DNA of 10,823 bases from Candidatus Methanocorpusculum equi (GCA_018065685.1 JAGHSU010000001.1:1-10823); one strand, 5' to 3'; shown: positions 1-7,615, numbered from the stretch's first letter. Made by a program: numbers and translations. The notes: generated by a model not told the origin, from the sequence alone.

Positions 1-455
1 TCTTCCCCGTCCTTATAATATTCCCCGAATACAATAACATCCTCATACCCTATCCGCTCATAAAATCCATGCGCTTTCGTGTTGCTTCTGCGCACCTCAA
101 GACTGCACGCGCTGCACCCCTCCACAAAAAAGTCGCGCTCGAGTTTTCTAAGAAGCAGCCGTCCGATGCCAAAACCCTGCATCTCGGGAGATACCGCAAT
201 ATTGCAGATATGGCCGTACTTTTCATCTCCCGTCTCTTCGACTGCTCCCGCGGAAAATCCCACGATTCTTCCGTCAGCTTCTGCGATATAGAACGATGTA
301 AGAAACACCGCCATCATCTCAAAGAGAGCCTTATATTCCCACGGGTCCGGGAAACAGAGGAGTTCAATCCGGTAAATATCAGGGATATCCTCAAGAGTCG
401 CCTTTCTGATAACGCATCCCGCTCTTGTTCCCCCGACGCCGGTTACAACAGACAT
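1..455 (-). CDS. rimI: RimI-like GNAT N-acetyltransferase (3' end beyond window)
   Basis: The gene reads leftward from ATG at 455 and is still open at base 1, giving 151 visible residues. It is a GNAT-fold acetyltransferase that would move acetyl from acetyl-CoA to a protein N-terminus, in the style of RimI/archaeal Nat acting on ribosomal or other cytoplasmic proteins. The fold is visible in order: an opening strand VIRKATLEDIPDIYRIE (residues 15-31), the FPDPW segment typical of RimI (35-39), the acetyl-CoA loop ICNIAVSPEMQGFGIGRLLL (83-102, with Q-x-x-G-x-G), and the RimI-type LEVRRSN...FYERIGYE stretch (119-138). The start gives a 14-residue lead before the domain; no ribosome site precedes it, but a TATA-like box about 30 bp upstream suggests a nearly leaderless mRNA. 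Family assignment is firm; the exact substrate is inferred. Other protein-acetylating GNATs are the alternative. Confidence 0.9.
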   Translation of the reverse strand, partial: MSVVTGVGGTRAGCVIRKATLEDIPDIYRIELLCFPDPWEYKALFEMMAVFLTSFYIAEADGRIVGFSAGAVEETGDEKYGHICNIAVSPEMQGFGIGRLLLRKLERDFFVEGCSACSLEVRRSNTKAHGFYERIGYEDVIVFGEYYKDGE

Positions 456-492
456 TCTATTTAATATTGAATTCCAAACATTATAGTATAAT
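456..492. promoter_or_regulatory. Compact divergent promoter between rimI and the DUF1015 gene
   Basis: Only 35 bp separate the two start codons. On the plus strand TTTAATAT (460-467) is centred about 27 bp before the ATG at 491, the spacing expected from an archaeal TATA box to its transcription start, so the DUF1015 mRNA should be leaderless. On the minus strand TTATACTATAA (481-491) is centred about 31 bp before the ATG at 455, which predicts a leader of only a few bases. Neither gene has a Shine-Dalgarno site. Box positions are read directly; promoter activity is inferred. Confidence 0.55.
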
Positions 493-1747
493 GGTTACTG
501 TATCCCCATTCATTGGTCTGCACCCGACCGCGGAATCCTTCTCCGCAGTCCCGTCAGTTCCGTATGATGTCATAGAACGTGATGAGGCAGCCGAAGAAAT
601 TGCCAAAAATCCGCAGTCTCTTCTCCGCGTTATCAGAACAGATGCCGAGCTGAAAGACCTTGACGCGCACGATGACAAAATCTATGAGGGCGCAAAAGAG
701 ATGTTTGCAAAGTTTAAGGCAGACGGCCTTCTTGAGTCCGATAACAGCCCCGCGTACTACATCTACCGGATTACGATGGGAGGTAAAACCTTCACGGGTC
801 TTGTCTCCTGCGTATCTGTTGCAGAGTATAACGACAACACCATCAAAAAACATGAACTCACCAGGTACGACAAGGAAGAGGACAGAACGCGCCACATCGA
901 TGCGGTCTCCTGTCACACAGGACAGGTGTTTCTGCTCTACAAAGATACCGGAAATGTTGAAGCGACTCTGAAATCCCTTGCGGATGCGAAACAGCCGTTT
1001 GGAGAGTACACCGCAAAGAACGGCACGTTCCATCAGATTTACCGCATCGACGATGACGCGGGGATTGCGGCGATTACCTCAATGTTTGCCGCTATCCCCA
1101 ATCTTTACATCGCAGACGGTCACCACCGCGCAAAATCTTCTGCCAACGTCTGCGAGCGCAGAAAAACAGAGGGACGTCTGACCCCTGATGCAGAGCAGTT
1201 CATGGCGGTTCTTTTTGCGCACGATTCGGTCACCATCTACGGATACCACCGCTTAATCAGAGACCTTGCAGGACTCAATGCGGATATGTTCTTAAATGAT
1301 TTATCCCTGCGGTTTACGATTACCCCGGTAAAGAAGGTGGACATCAAAAAGAATGCAGTGCCCCCGCGGGAAACATCTCCTAAGATGCATGTGATGCATC
1401 TCTATCTCGAAAGTCAGTGGTATGAACTGACGCGCCCGGTCGATGAAGCGGCAGATGCTATTGAGCGCCTCGATGTCTCTGTTCTGCAGAATCTGGTCCT
1501 CGACGACATGCTTGCAATCCTTGACCCGAGAGGAGACCCGCGCATTGCATTCGTAGGCGGTGTTGTGCCGCTCGAAGAGGTTACAAAGCAGGTTGACAGC
1601 GGGGAGTTTGCAGCTGCATTTATCATGCAGCCCGTAACAGCACAGGGTGTGATTGATGTTGCGGATGCAGGTCTTATTATGCCTCCGAAATCGACCTGGT
1701 TTGAGCCGAAACTTCTCTCCGGAATGGTTATGCACGAAATCCGGTAA
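491..1747 (+). CDS. DUF1015 (COG4198) family protein
   Basis: This 418-residue protein is a full-length member of the DUF1015 family, whose biochemical role I do not know. The family landmarks are all present: N-terminal PFIGLHP (6-12) and VPYDVI (23-28), IKKHELTRYDKEEDR (118-132), IADGHHRAKSS (207-217) and the closing PPKSTWFEPKLLSGMV block near the C terminus. The DGHHR motif resembles the ParB/SerK-type D-G-H-H-R nucleotide-binding signature, so a small-molecule kinase-like or nucleotide-binding role is conceivable; that is inference only. No signal peptide or membrane segment is seen, so it should be cytosolic. The frame opens further upstream, but ATG 491 begins exactly at the family N terminus and sits at leaderless distance from a TATA box. 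The next gene starts 44 bp downstream on the same strand. Confidence 0.92.
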   Translation: MVTVSPFIGLHPTAESFSAVPSVPYDVIERDEAAEEIAKNPQSLLRVIRTDAELKDLDAHDDKIYEGAKEMFAKFKADGLLESDNSPAYYIYRITMGGKTFTGLVSCVSVAEYNDNTIKKHELTRYDKEEDRTRHIDAVSCHTGQVFLLYKDTGNVEATLKSLADAKQPFGEYTAKNGTFHQIYRIDDDAGIAAITSMFAAIPNLYIADGHHRAKSSANVCERRKTEGRLTPDAEQFMAVLFAHDSVTIYGYHRLIRDLAGLNADMFLNDLSLRFTITPVKKVDIKKNAVPPRETSPKMHVMHLYLESQWYELTRPVDEAADAIERLDVSVLQNLVLDDMLAILDPRGDPRIAFVGGVVPLEEVTKQVDSGEFAAAFIMQPVTAQGVIDVADAGLIMPPKSTWFEPKLLSGMVMHEIR

Positions 1748-1791
1748 GCCGGAAACTACATAAGACGTAAAATCGTATATACTACATTCAA

Positions 1792-2613
1792 ATGACCGAA
1801 CATTCACATCCGGGACAGCCTGCGGTGCAGCACAGTTCCGGAGAGCGCTACTGGGAGCTTGATGCGGCACGCGGAGCAGCTATACTTGGCATGCTCGTCT
1901 TTCATTTCGCAGCCGCGCTGGTCATGTTTCATCTGATTGAGGAGACAGAAACCCTCCTCAAATATTATAACTTATATGCCTTCGGGACCGCGGTGTTTGT
2001 CCTTCTTGCAGGGGCTGCCATGGTTTTGCGCCATGAACGCATGCGCGTCCGCGGAAAAACAAACAGTGAGTATTACAAAACACTGGTTATCCGTGCACTG
2101 TTTCTTTTCGGAATCGGCATGCTCATAACTCTTGTCACCTGGGCATTTTCCATCGTCATGCTGGACGGTCAGACATTTATCAAGTTCGGATTCCTTCACA
2201 TGTTAGGAGTTGCAATGCTTATTGCAATCCCGCTTCTCAGGTTCCGCAAATGGAACATCGTCTTTGGTCTTGCCCTCCTTGCAGCAGGACTCTGGCTCAT
2301 CCCGAACTTCACCTCCCCCGAGTGGCTCTTCCCCTTGGGAATCCACGGGCCTGATTTCCTTCAGTACACCCAGGATTACTTCCCGATTTTCCCATGGGCA
2401 GGCGTTCTCCTGCTTGGTGTCGGTCTCGGGAATGTCTTTTACCCGGACGGGGTCCGCGGGTTCAAACTTACCTACAGGCCGAAGGCAGTCATCCGGTTCC
2501 TTGCAAAGACCGGAAACGGCATGGTGACCCTGATTATCTATCTCGTGCACATGCCAATCATCATGGCTGCTCTTACGATATTTTGTGCACTTACCGGAAT
2601 GGGCGGGCTTTGA
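1792..2613 (+). CDS. DUF1624/HGSNAT-like membrane acyltransferase
   Basis: A 273-residue integral membrane protein with about seven helices (roughly residues 27-49, 62-79, 98-123, 133-149, 154-171, 197-216 and 243-268). It matches the DUF1624 family related to heparan-alpha-glucosaminide N-acetyltransferase: RYWELDAARGAAILGMLVFH (19-38), FGFLHMLGV (132-140), DYFPIFPWAGVLLLGVGLG (195-213) and a final GNGMVTLIIYLVHMP (241-255). Relatives pass acyl groups across the membrane to sugars, so a role in modifying envelope glycans is plausible; the substrate is unknown. The ATG at 1792 lies close to the TATA-like CGTATATAC (1773-1781), which would instead suit a GTG start at 1825; both starts keep the whole domain. 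It ends in TGA followed immediately by TAA, the only gene here not ending in TAA. dtdA begins 34 bp later. Confidence 0.85.
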   Translation: MTEHSHPGQPAVQHSSGERYWELDAARGAAILGMLVFHFAAALVMFHLIEETETLLKYYNLYAFGTAVFVLLAGAAMVLRHERMRVRGKTNSEYYKTLVIRALFLFGIGMLITLVTWAFSIVMLDGQTFIKFGFLHMLGVAMLIAIPLLRFRKWNIVFGLALLAAGLWLIPNFTSPEWLFPLGIHGPDFLQYTQDYFPIFPWAGVLLLGVGLGNVFYPDGVRGFKLTYRPKAVIRFLAKTGNGMVTLIIYLVHMPIIMAALTIFCALTGMGGL

Positions 2614-2647
2614 TAACCTGCCCCGGTATTTCTTACGGTAACGACCT

Positions 2648-3973
2648 ATGATAATTGATATTCTCAACTCAAAACAGGACATTGCAGGAACAAACATCCG
2701 CAGGGCAATGGATTCCCTCATCGAAGAAAACGGACGTGAAGCATTTCCTCTTTTCAGCGGAAACGAAGTAACCTTTCATACGACAGATGAACGGATTATC
2801 AACACATCATTCTCCGCGGTCAATCCGGATGCGGACCTGGTAATTATTGTATCCCGTCACTCAAGCGTGAATCCCGTGCCGGTTTTAACCGTTCATCCCG
2901 CGGGAAACTATGGGGAGGCCCAGCTCGGGGGAAATGACTATGAACTCGCACTTTGTGCGCCGCGGTGGATGAAGGCCGTTTTGCAGAACCATGCAAAGTT
3001 TGTGCCAGGGGGGTACCGGGTATCTTATGAGATTACTCATCACGGACTGACCAACTACCCGATCCCCTCATTCTTTGTGGAGGTCGGAAGCACAGAAAAA
3101 GAGTGGAATGACGAGAAAGCGTATACCGCTGCGGCAAAGAGTGTTTTGTATGCAAAGCCCGACGATGAGGCGATTCCCCTTATCGGATTCGGGGGAACAC
3201 ACTATGCGGTGCGGCAGAGTGCCATTGCAGAGAACACGAAAGGCGCCTTTGGGCACATGATGCACTCGCGTGATGTAAAAAATATAACAAAAGAGATTAT
3301 TTTGCAGATGTCTGCAAAATCAGGGGGGATTTCCGCCGCGCATATCGACAGAAAGGCGATGACAAAGGAGGAGGCGGCACGGATTTCAGCTGTCCTCGAA
3401 GAGCTGGAAATTCCGGAAATCACCGAAGGGGAACTTGAAAAAATCAATCATATGTCCTATGCCTCGTGGAAAAAATACACGAAATTTGCCGGTGAAATTG
3501 ATAACCGGCTGAAAATTCATCCGCACGGGGAAATATCGGACGGGGTTCCTTCAAAAATAGAACTGCCTCCGGAGTTAATCAATCTCGCCTTCGGAAAAGA
3601 CGACAGTGTTCTTATGTCATGCCTTGATGAGCTGGGAGATGTCTTTCACACGACCGGAAAGAACGGGGAACTAATGCCAATCTTTTTATGTGAGGAGAAA
3701 AATCGGGAGAAAATATCAGTTGCATTAATAGCATCTGCCGTCCAATATATTACACGTACACAGGAAACAGTGATGGAAGGCAGCAGACTGACGGTCATAC
3801 ACCGGAAGTTTGACCCCGGGCTCGCGCGCACGCTCGGGGTGCCGTCAGGTCCTCTTTTCGGGAAGCTTGCTTCCGGAAAAGCAGTAACTCTTGCTGACGG
3901 ACGTGAAATCCTTCCGGAAATGGTTACCGCTGTTACAAAAACAACAATTAATATCCCGGGAAAGGAGAAGTAA
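2648..3973 (+). CDS. dtdA: D-aminoacyl-tRNA deacylase, archaeal DtdA/GEK1 type, with C-terminal extension
   Basis: This enzyme hydrolyses D-amino acids mischarged onto tRNA, recycling the tRNA and keeping D-residues out of proteins. The N-terminal ~265 residues carry the DtdA signatures: [15 protein letters not shown] (4-18), [19 protein letters not shown] (65-83), [11 protein letters not shown] (128-138) and [13 protein letters not shown] (179-191), rich in the conserved histidines of this zinc-dependent family. The remaining ~175 residues form an extension. I recall that Methanomicrobiales DtdA proteins are about 440 residues, so the length (441) is probably normal for the clade. Near its end lies RKFDPG...[15 protein letters not shown]...[10 protein letters not shown] (386-426), which looks like a region of RNase Z (see findings). 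The start is fixed by the family N terminus; there is no clear ribosome site. The stop lies 4 bp before ftsZ, so the two are likely cotranscribed. Confidence 0.93.
   Translation: MIIDILNSKQDIAGTNIRRAMDSLIEENGREAFPLFSGNEVTFHTTDERIINTSFSAVNPDADLVIIVSRHSSVNPVPVLTVHPAGNYGEAQLGGNDYELALCAPRWMKAVLQNHAKFVPGGYRVSYEITHHGLTNYPIPSFFVEVGSTEKEWNDEKAYTAAAKSVLYAKPDDEAIPLIGFGGTHYAVRQSAIAENTKGAFGHMMHSRDVKNITKEIILQMSAKSGGISAAHIDRKAMTKEEAARISAVLEELEIPEITEGELEKINHMSYASWKKYTKFAGEIDNRLKIHPHGEISDGVPSKIELPPELINLAFGKDDSVLMSCLDELGDVFHTTGKNGELMPIFLCEEKNREKISVALIASAVQYITRTQETVMEGSRLTVIHRKFDPGLARTLGVPSGPLFGKLASGKAVTLADGREILPEMVTAVTKTTINIPGKEK
3962..3967 (+). promoter_or_regulatory. Ribosome binding site for ftsZ
   Basis: AAGGAG lies inside the last codons of dtdA, 10 bases before the ATG at 3978. 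It fixes the ftsZ start, since the frame stays open further upstream into dtdA, and suggests translational coupling of the two genes. Confidence 0.75.
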
Positions 3974-3977
3974 ACTC

Positions 3978-5318
3978 ATGAGATCAATTGTAGAAGAAGC
4001 ATTGTCACGCAAGCGGTTCGAAGATATCGCACGTGATGATTCAATCATTTCAGCAATTTACGACGCCGAGTCTGAAGTAGAACTCGGTGCAAAAAAGGAA
4101 GAACCGGCGGCCCCGCAGACTGCTTCTGCGCCGCGTGCATGGCCTGAGCCGCGTGCTCCGTCAGCAGCACCGCGTGCAGTTCCCGCATCAAACCCGGCAA
4201 AGACCGTTGACTACTCAAGTCAGTTCGGATTCAGTGTTCCGAAGGCCCTGGCTGTTGTCGATGACGAGGATGATGATTTTGACGAGATTTTAAACTCTCT
4301 GAAGACGAAAATCACCGTTGTCGGCTGCGGAGGAGGAGGTTCCAACACGGTAGCCCGTATCTTCGAGGAAGGTATCGAGGGTGCTGAAATTTACGCATTA
4401 AACACTGATGCACAGCATTTATCCATGCTTCGCGGAAGAGTCGGAAAGCGTATCTTAATCGGCAGACAGACCACCAAAGGACTTGGCGCCGGAGCAATTC
4501 CGCAGAGAGGAGAAGAGGCTGCAATCGAAAGCGAAGACCAGATTCGTCAGGCCTTAAACGGAAGCAACATGGTCTTTGTGACAGCAGGTCTTGGAGGAGG
4601 AACCGGTACCGGCTCTGCCCCGATTGTTGCAAAGGTCGCAAAAGAGATTGGAGCTCTTACCATCGCCGTTGTGACGCTTCCGTTCACCAGTGAAAGCGCA
4701 ACCCGTATGGAAAACGCGGAAATCGGTCTCGAGCGCCTGCGTGACGTTGCAGACACCGTCATCGTTATTCCAAACGACAGAATCATCGAGATTGTCCCGC
4801 GGCTTCCGCTCGCACAGGCATTCAAGGTCTCCGACGAGGTCTTAATGCGTGCGGTAAAAGGCATTACAGAGCTCATCACTCTCCCCGGATTAGTCAACCT
4901 CGACTTCGCGGATGTCAGAACGGTTATGGAGCAGGGAGGCATTGCCATGATTGGTGTCGGCGAGTCCGATTCCGAGGACAAAGCAACTGATTCCATCAAG
5001 AAAGCCCTGCGCTCCCCGCTTCTCGATGTTGATATCACAGGAGCAACCGCAGCGCTCATTAACGTCATCGGCGGCCCTGATATGACAATGGTCGAGGCAG
5101 AAGGTGTCGTTCAGGAGGTCTATCAGAAGATTGACCCCGCTGCGCGTATCATCTGGGGAGTTCAGATTGACCCTGAAATGCAGGGTAAAATGCGTACCAT
5201 GATTATCGTGACCGGCGTTCAGTCCCCGCAGATTTATGGGAAGCAGGAACAGACAAATATGAAATCACAGACTAGTCAGGTTCAAAAATCAAAGTTTGAG
5301 ATTGATTTCCTGAGATAA
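3978..5318 (+). CDS. ftsZ: Cell division GTPase FtsZ (FtsZ1-type by gene context)
   Basis: A 446-residue tubulin-like GTPase that polymerises at mid-cell in archaeal division. The GTPase domain starts near residue 111 ([15 protein letters not shown]), carries the signature [12 protein letters not shown] (204-215), the ribose loop [14 protein letters not shown] (234-247), and the catalytic T7 loop [11 protein letters not shown] (307-317) with both aspartates. The C-terminal peptide [10 protein letters not shown] (437-446) is FtsZ-like. Unusual is a ~110-residue N-terminal part: a conserved-looking opening [18 protein letters not shown], an Ala/Pro-rich segment (about 43-73) and a very acidic stretch [13 protein letters not shown] (93-105). 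FtsZ1 assignment rests on the ftsZ-secE-spt5 string, known as a conserved archaeal FtsZ1 neighbourhood, and on the N-terminal SIV-type opening. The ATG is chosen because AAGGAG precedes it. secE follows after 15 bp. Confidence 0.98.
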   Translation: MRSIVEEALSRKRFEDIARDDSIISAIYDAESEVELGAKKEEPAAPQTASAPRAWPEPRAPSAAPRAVPASNPAKTVDYSSQFGFSVPKALAVVDDEDDDFDEILNSLKTKITVVGCGGGGSNTVARIFEEGIEGAEIYALNTDAQHLSMLRGRVGKRILIGRQTTKGLGAGAIPQRGEEAAIESEDQIRQALNGSNMVFVTAGLGGGTGTGSAPIVAKVAKEIGALTIAVVTLPFTSESATRMENAEIGLERLRDVADTVIVIPNDRIIEIVPRLPLAQAFKVSDEVLMRAVKGITELITLPGLVNLDFADVRTVMEQGGIAMIGVGESDSEDKATDSIKKALRSPLLDVDITGATAALINVIGGPDMTMVEAEGVVQEVYQKIDPAARIIWGVQIDPEMQGKMRTMIIVTGVQSPQIYGKQEQTNMKSQTSQVQKSKFEIDFLR

Positions 5319-5333
5319 CTATGAGGAAATAAT

Positions 5334-5594
5334 ATGGGAGAAAATGTTACAGTAAAGGATGTTGCATCCAAAAAATCAGCCCCGAAATCCTCGAAGACCA
5401 AGGCGCAGAAACCAAAGTTTACCGCCGAGGGATTCAAGGAATTCTTTAGAAAATACATTCGTGTATTAAAACTCGCAAGAAGACCCACCAAACAGGAGTT
5501 CTGGAAAATCTCCGCCGTTGCAGCCCTTGGTATCGTAATCATTGGTGCAATCGGATTCCTGATTTACCTGCTCTTTGAGTATCTGCTTCCGTAA
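5334..5594 (+). CDS. secE: Preprotein translocase subunit SecE (Sec61 gamma)
   Basis: An 86-residue single-helix subunit that clamps the SecY channel in the cell membrane. It has a Lys/Ser/Ala-rich N-terminal tail (about 1-28), an amphipathic segment FKEFFRKYIRVLKLARRPTKQEFWKIS (34-60) with the family P-T-x-x-E motif, and one hydrophobic helix (about 60-83). The N-terminal tail is somewhat longer than in the shortest archaeal homologues (about 60 residues). GAGGAA at 5323-5328 is the ribosome site, and the gene lies 15 bp after ftsZ and 2 bp before spt5, consistent with one transcript. Confidence 0.95.
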   Translation: MGENVTVKDVASKKSAPKSSKTKAQKPKFTAEGFKEFFRKYIRVLKLARRPTKQEFWKISAVAALGIVIIGAIGFLIYLLFEYLLP

Positions 5595-5596
5595 CC

Positions 5597-6073
5597 ATGA
5601 CAGAATCAGAATTTGGAAACCACTACTACATCGTAAAGACAACGTCAAAGCATGAGCGTACGGTAGCAGACAATATCAGGGAAGCCATTGAAAATGAGAT
5701 GACCGATGTTGTTGTGACAGCGGTCATTGTCCCCGATGATATCAAAGGATATGTGTTCGTGGAAAGCCCTGAGGAGCATGCACGTATCGAGGAGCTTGTC
5801 GAATCGATTGCCCATGCGACGGTTGTCTTGAAGAGTGAGACCTCGATGGAGGAGATTAAGCACTTCCTCGTTCCAAAACCGGCGGTTGCAGGGATTGAGG
5901 AAGGGACGATTGTTGAACTCATTGCAGGTCCGTTCAAGGGTGAGAAGGCTGTGGTCAAGTGCGTAGACCACACGAAGGAAGAAATCACTGTTGAGCTCTA
6001 TGAATCAATTGTTCCGATTCCGATTACGGTCCGCGGAGACAATGTCCGTGTGATTGATAAAGACAGGGGTTAA
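5597..6073 (+). CDS. spt5: Transcription elongation factor Spt5 (archaeal NusG)
   Basis: A 158-residue elongation factor that binds the RNA polymerase clamp, with Spt4 as partner, and keeps the enzyme processive. The NGN domain covers about residues 8-90 (HYYIVKTTSKHERTVADNI at 9-27, DDIKGYVFVE near 47-56). The KOW domain follows (about 100-150), with GTIVELIAGPFKGEKAVV as its recognisable strand-loop. Length is typical for archaea. It starts 2 bp after the secE stop, too close for its own promoter, so it relies on the ftsZ-secE transcript. In many archaea spt5 is followed by ribosomal protein genes L11, L1 and L10; here it is followed instead by genes converging from the other strand. Confidence 0.96.
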   Translation: MTESEFGNHYYIVKTTSKHERTVADNIREAIENEMTDVVVTAVIVPDDIKGYVFVESPEEHARIEELVESIAHATVVLKSETSMEEIKHFLVPKPAVAGIEEGTIVELIAGPFKGEKAVVKCVDHTKEEITVELYESIVPIPITVRGDNVRVIDKDRG

Positions 6074-6088
6074 CCTTCCCCCTTTCCA

Positions 6089-6123
6089 TTATTTTTCATC
6101 AATCGTTTCTTTCTTCTTCTTTA
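6089..6123 (+). terminator. T-rich terminator candidate after spt5
   Basis: Within 50 bp after the spt5 stop the plus strand carries TTATTTTTC followed by TTTCTTTCTTCTTCTTTA (6106-6123). Archaeal polymerase stops at such T-rich stretches without needing a hairpin. The same bases are the lysine-rich end of a possible small ORF on the minus strand, so the T-richness may have a coding cause. Confidence 0.4.
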
Positions 6124-6199
6124 GGTAACTGTTCAGCTTCTCTGTGTGTTCTTTGTCATGGTTGTTGTAACTGATGATGGGTCTGCGCTCCTGTTGCAC
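6089..6199 (-). CDS. Possible 36-residue basic small protein downstream of the transporter
   Basis: A GTG at 6199 opens a 36-residue frame ending in TAA at 6089. It lies in exactly the same frame as the transporter gene, which stops at 6215, and every codon between the two stops is sense. The product is highly charged (MQQERRPIISYNNHDKEH..., ending LNSYLKKKKETIDEK), unlike noise and unlike the hydrophobic transporter. A weak ribosome-site-like GAGTGGAT precedes the GTG. It could be a tiny cotranscribed gene, or the relic of a cytoplasmic tail once joined to the transporter. I recognise no family; existence is uncertain. Confidence 0.25.
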   Translation of the reverse strand: MQQERRPIISYNNHDKEHTEKLNSYLKKKKETIDEK

Positions 6200-6214
6200 A
6201 TATCCACTCTCTGT

Positions 6215-7615
6215 TTATGCCTTTTTCGTATCCGCAGCGCACGCGGATGTGATATACGAGAGAACTGCAAACCCTGCGCCCGCAGCACATGACACTGCAA
6301 CCCCGAAGACAGTAAATTCAGGTCCTCCTGATGCAGCGGACGCAATTAACGAAAAGAGTGCAACACCAAGCACATACCCTGCGTTCATCGCGGTAAAGAC
6401 AAGCCCTCCGGATGAGCCCTGCAGGTCAGACGGGCTGTGGATATTGATTCTTCTGATGCTCGGCCATTCGTTTAGTCCGTTTCCAAGACCGATGAGGATG
6501 AGTCCTGCAAGTATCAGGATGAAATTCGAGAGGAAAATCCCTGCGGTAAGAATAACAAATCCCGCGGAAAAAAGAATCGTTCCGATGTTGCAGAGTTTTT
6601 TGCAGCCGAATTTAACCGACCAGGCACCCGAGGGGATGCCGATTAATGCAAGGCATGCAGGGGGAATCAGCATGATAAGTCCTGTAAGCCCGATATGGAG
6701 CCCCATTCCTGTAAAATAGAAGGGGAGGGTAAACAGGATTCCTGCGAAGGCAAGGGTTACCAGCATCGTTGAAACGGATGCAAGCCACACTGTTCTGTTG
6801 AGGAAGAGTTTTGTTGAAAGCACCGGGTCTTTGCATCCTGTTTCGCGGCGCACAAAGAAGAATCCGATGACAGGAAATGCGATGAGAAGGATGATGCTGT
6901 ATACGGGCCACCCTTCCTGAGTGCCGAACTCGAGACCTGTTATGAGGGAGAAGAGCGCTGCTGCAAGCAGAACTGCGCCGATTCCGTCAAATTCTCCTCT
7001 CTTACTTTCTCCTCTCTTACTTTTTGTCTCCGGTTTTTTGTCGGCAGGAATCAGGAGGAGCGCTCCTGCAACGCCTATGATTCCTATCGGGGTGTTGATG
7101 AAAAAGACCCAGTTCCAGGAAAGAAATTCGGCGATGAGTCCTCCAAGTCCCGGGCCCGCTGCAAGAGCAATCCCTCCTCCTGCAGCGATGAGGCCTGTTG
7201 CTACCGCCTGTATTTTTTCGGGGAGGTGGAGGTTTATGATGCTTGTTGCAGTGGATACCATGAGGGCTGCGGCAAATCCCTGGATGAATCTGAAGATAAT
7301 CAGGATGATGAGTGCAGGGGCCGCTGCACAGAAGAATGAGGAGATGGTAAAGAGGATAAATCCTGCGGTGAAGATGAGTTTGTACCGCCCGGTTTTGTCC
7401 GCGATTTTTCCGAAGATAAGAAGTGAGCAGCCGAGGGCCAGGAGGTATGATACGAGGACCCAGGAGGTTTCAGAGGCGTTTGCGGAAAAGTCCTGTGCAA
7501 GTTCGGGCAGGATGATTGAGACGATGCTTGAATCAAGGCAGTCCATAAAAACAGCGGCAGCTGCGAGGAGCATTAAGAGGTATGGGTAGAGGCGGCTGTT
7601 TTTGTTTACGGACAT
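6215..7615 (-). CDS. DHA2-family MFS drug/proton antiporter (EmrB/QacA type)
   Basis: A 466-residue polytopic membrane protein with about 14 helices, the DHA2 layout for proton-driven efflux of drugs or other small amphipathic molecules. Visible motifs: D1 LDSSIVSIILPELA (27-40), motif A GKIADKTGRYK (69-79), motif C GLIAAGGGIALAAGPGLGG (141-159), FFINTPIGI (171-179) and, in the second half, GLGNGLNEWPSIRR (376-389). The loop between the sixth and seventh helices (about 191-211) contains an exact duplication, SKRGESKRGE. Substrate cannot be read from sequence. The ATG at 7615 gives the expected N terminus; there is no ribosome site, and a TATA-like box about 33 bp upstream implies a short leader. 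It stands alone between convergent spt5 and the upstream DUF4013 gene, with a large inverted repeat before its promoter. Confidence 0.95.
   Translation of the reverse strand: MSVNKNSRLYPYLLMLLAAAAVFMDCLDSSIVSIILPELAQDFSANASETSWVLVSYLLALGCSLLIFGKIADKTGRYKLIFTAGFILFTISSFFCAAAPALIILIIFRFIQGFAAALMVSTATSIINLHLPEKIQAVATGLIAAGGGIALAAGPGLGGLIAEFLSWNWVFFINTPIGIIGVAGALLLIPADKKPETKSKRGESKRGEFDGIGAVLLAAALFSLITGLEFGTQEGWPVYSIILLIAFPVIGFFFVRRETGCKDPVLSTKLFLNRTVWLASVSTMLVTLAFAGILFTLPFYFTGMGLHIGLTGLIMLIPPACLALIGIPSGAWSVKFGCKKLCNIGTILFSAGFVILTAGIFLSNFILILAGLILIGLGNGLNEWPSIRRINIHSPSDLQGSSGGLVFTAMNAGYVLGVALFSLIASAASGGPEFTVFGVAVSCAAGAGFAVLSYITSACAADTKKA
6992..7021. repeat. Perfect 2 x 15 bp tandem repeat inside the transporter gene
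   Basis: TTCTCCTCTCTTACT occurs twice back to back (6992-7006 and 7007-7021). Being a multiple of three, it keeps the frame and duplicates the pentapeptide SKRGE in the cytosolic central loop. Identity of the copies suggests a recent slippage event. Confidence 0.95.

Noticed and set aside
1384..1400. GATGCAT-GTG-ATGCATC inverted repeat inside the DUF1015 gene
   Set aside because: Seven-base arms of simple ATGCAT type in coding sequence are likely chance, and nothing in the context supports a site.
1301..1870. Minus-strand open frame of 189 codons across the DUF1015/DUF1624 junction
   Set aside because: It covers the promoter and both coding sequences of well-supported genes and has no family features.
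4547..5068. Minus-strand open frame of 173 codons opposite ftsZ
   Set aside because: Antisense shadow of conserved FtsZ codons; Ser/Thr/Arg-rich with no recognisable motif.
6921..7589. A 222-codon plus-strand open frame opposite the MFS transporter
   Set aside because: It is the mirror of a strongly supported transporter gene, its composition is Pro/Ala/Arg/Met-rich as expected of a reverse frame, and it lacks a domain, promoter or ribosome site.
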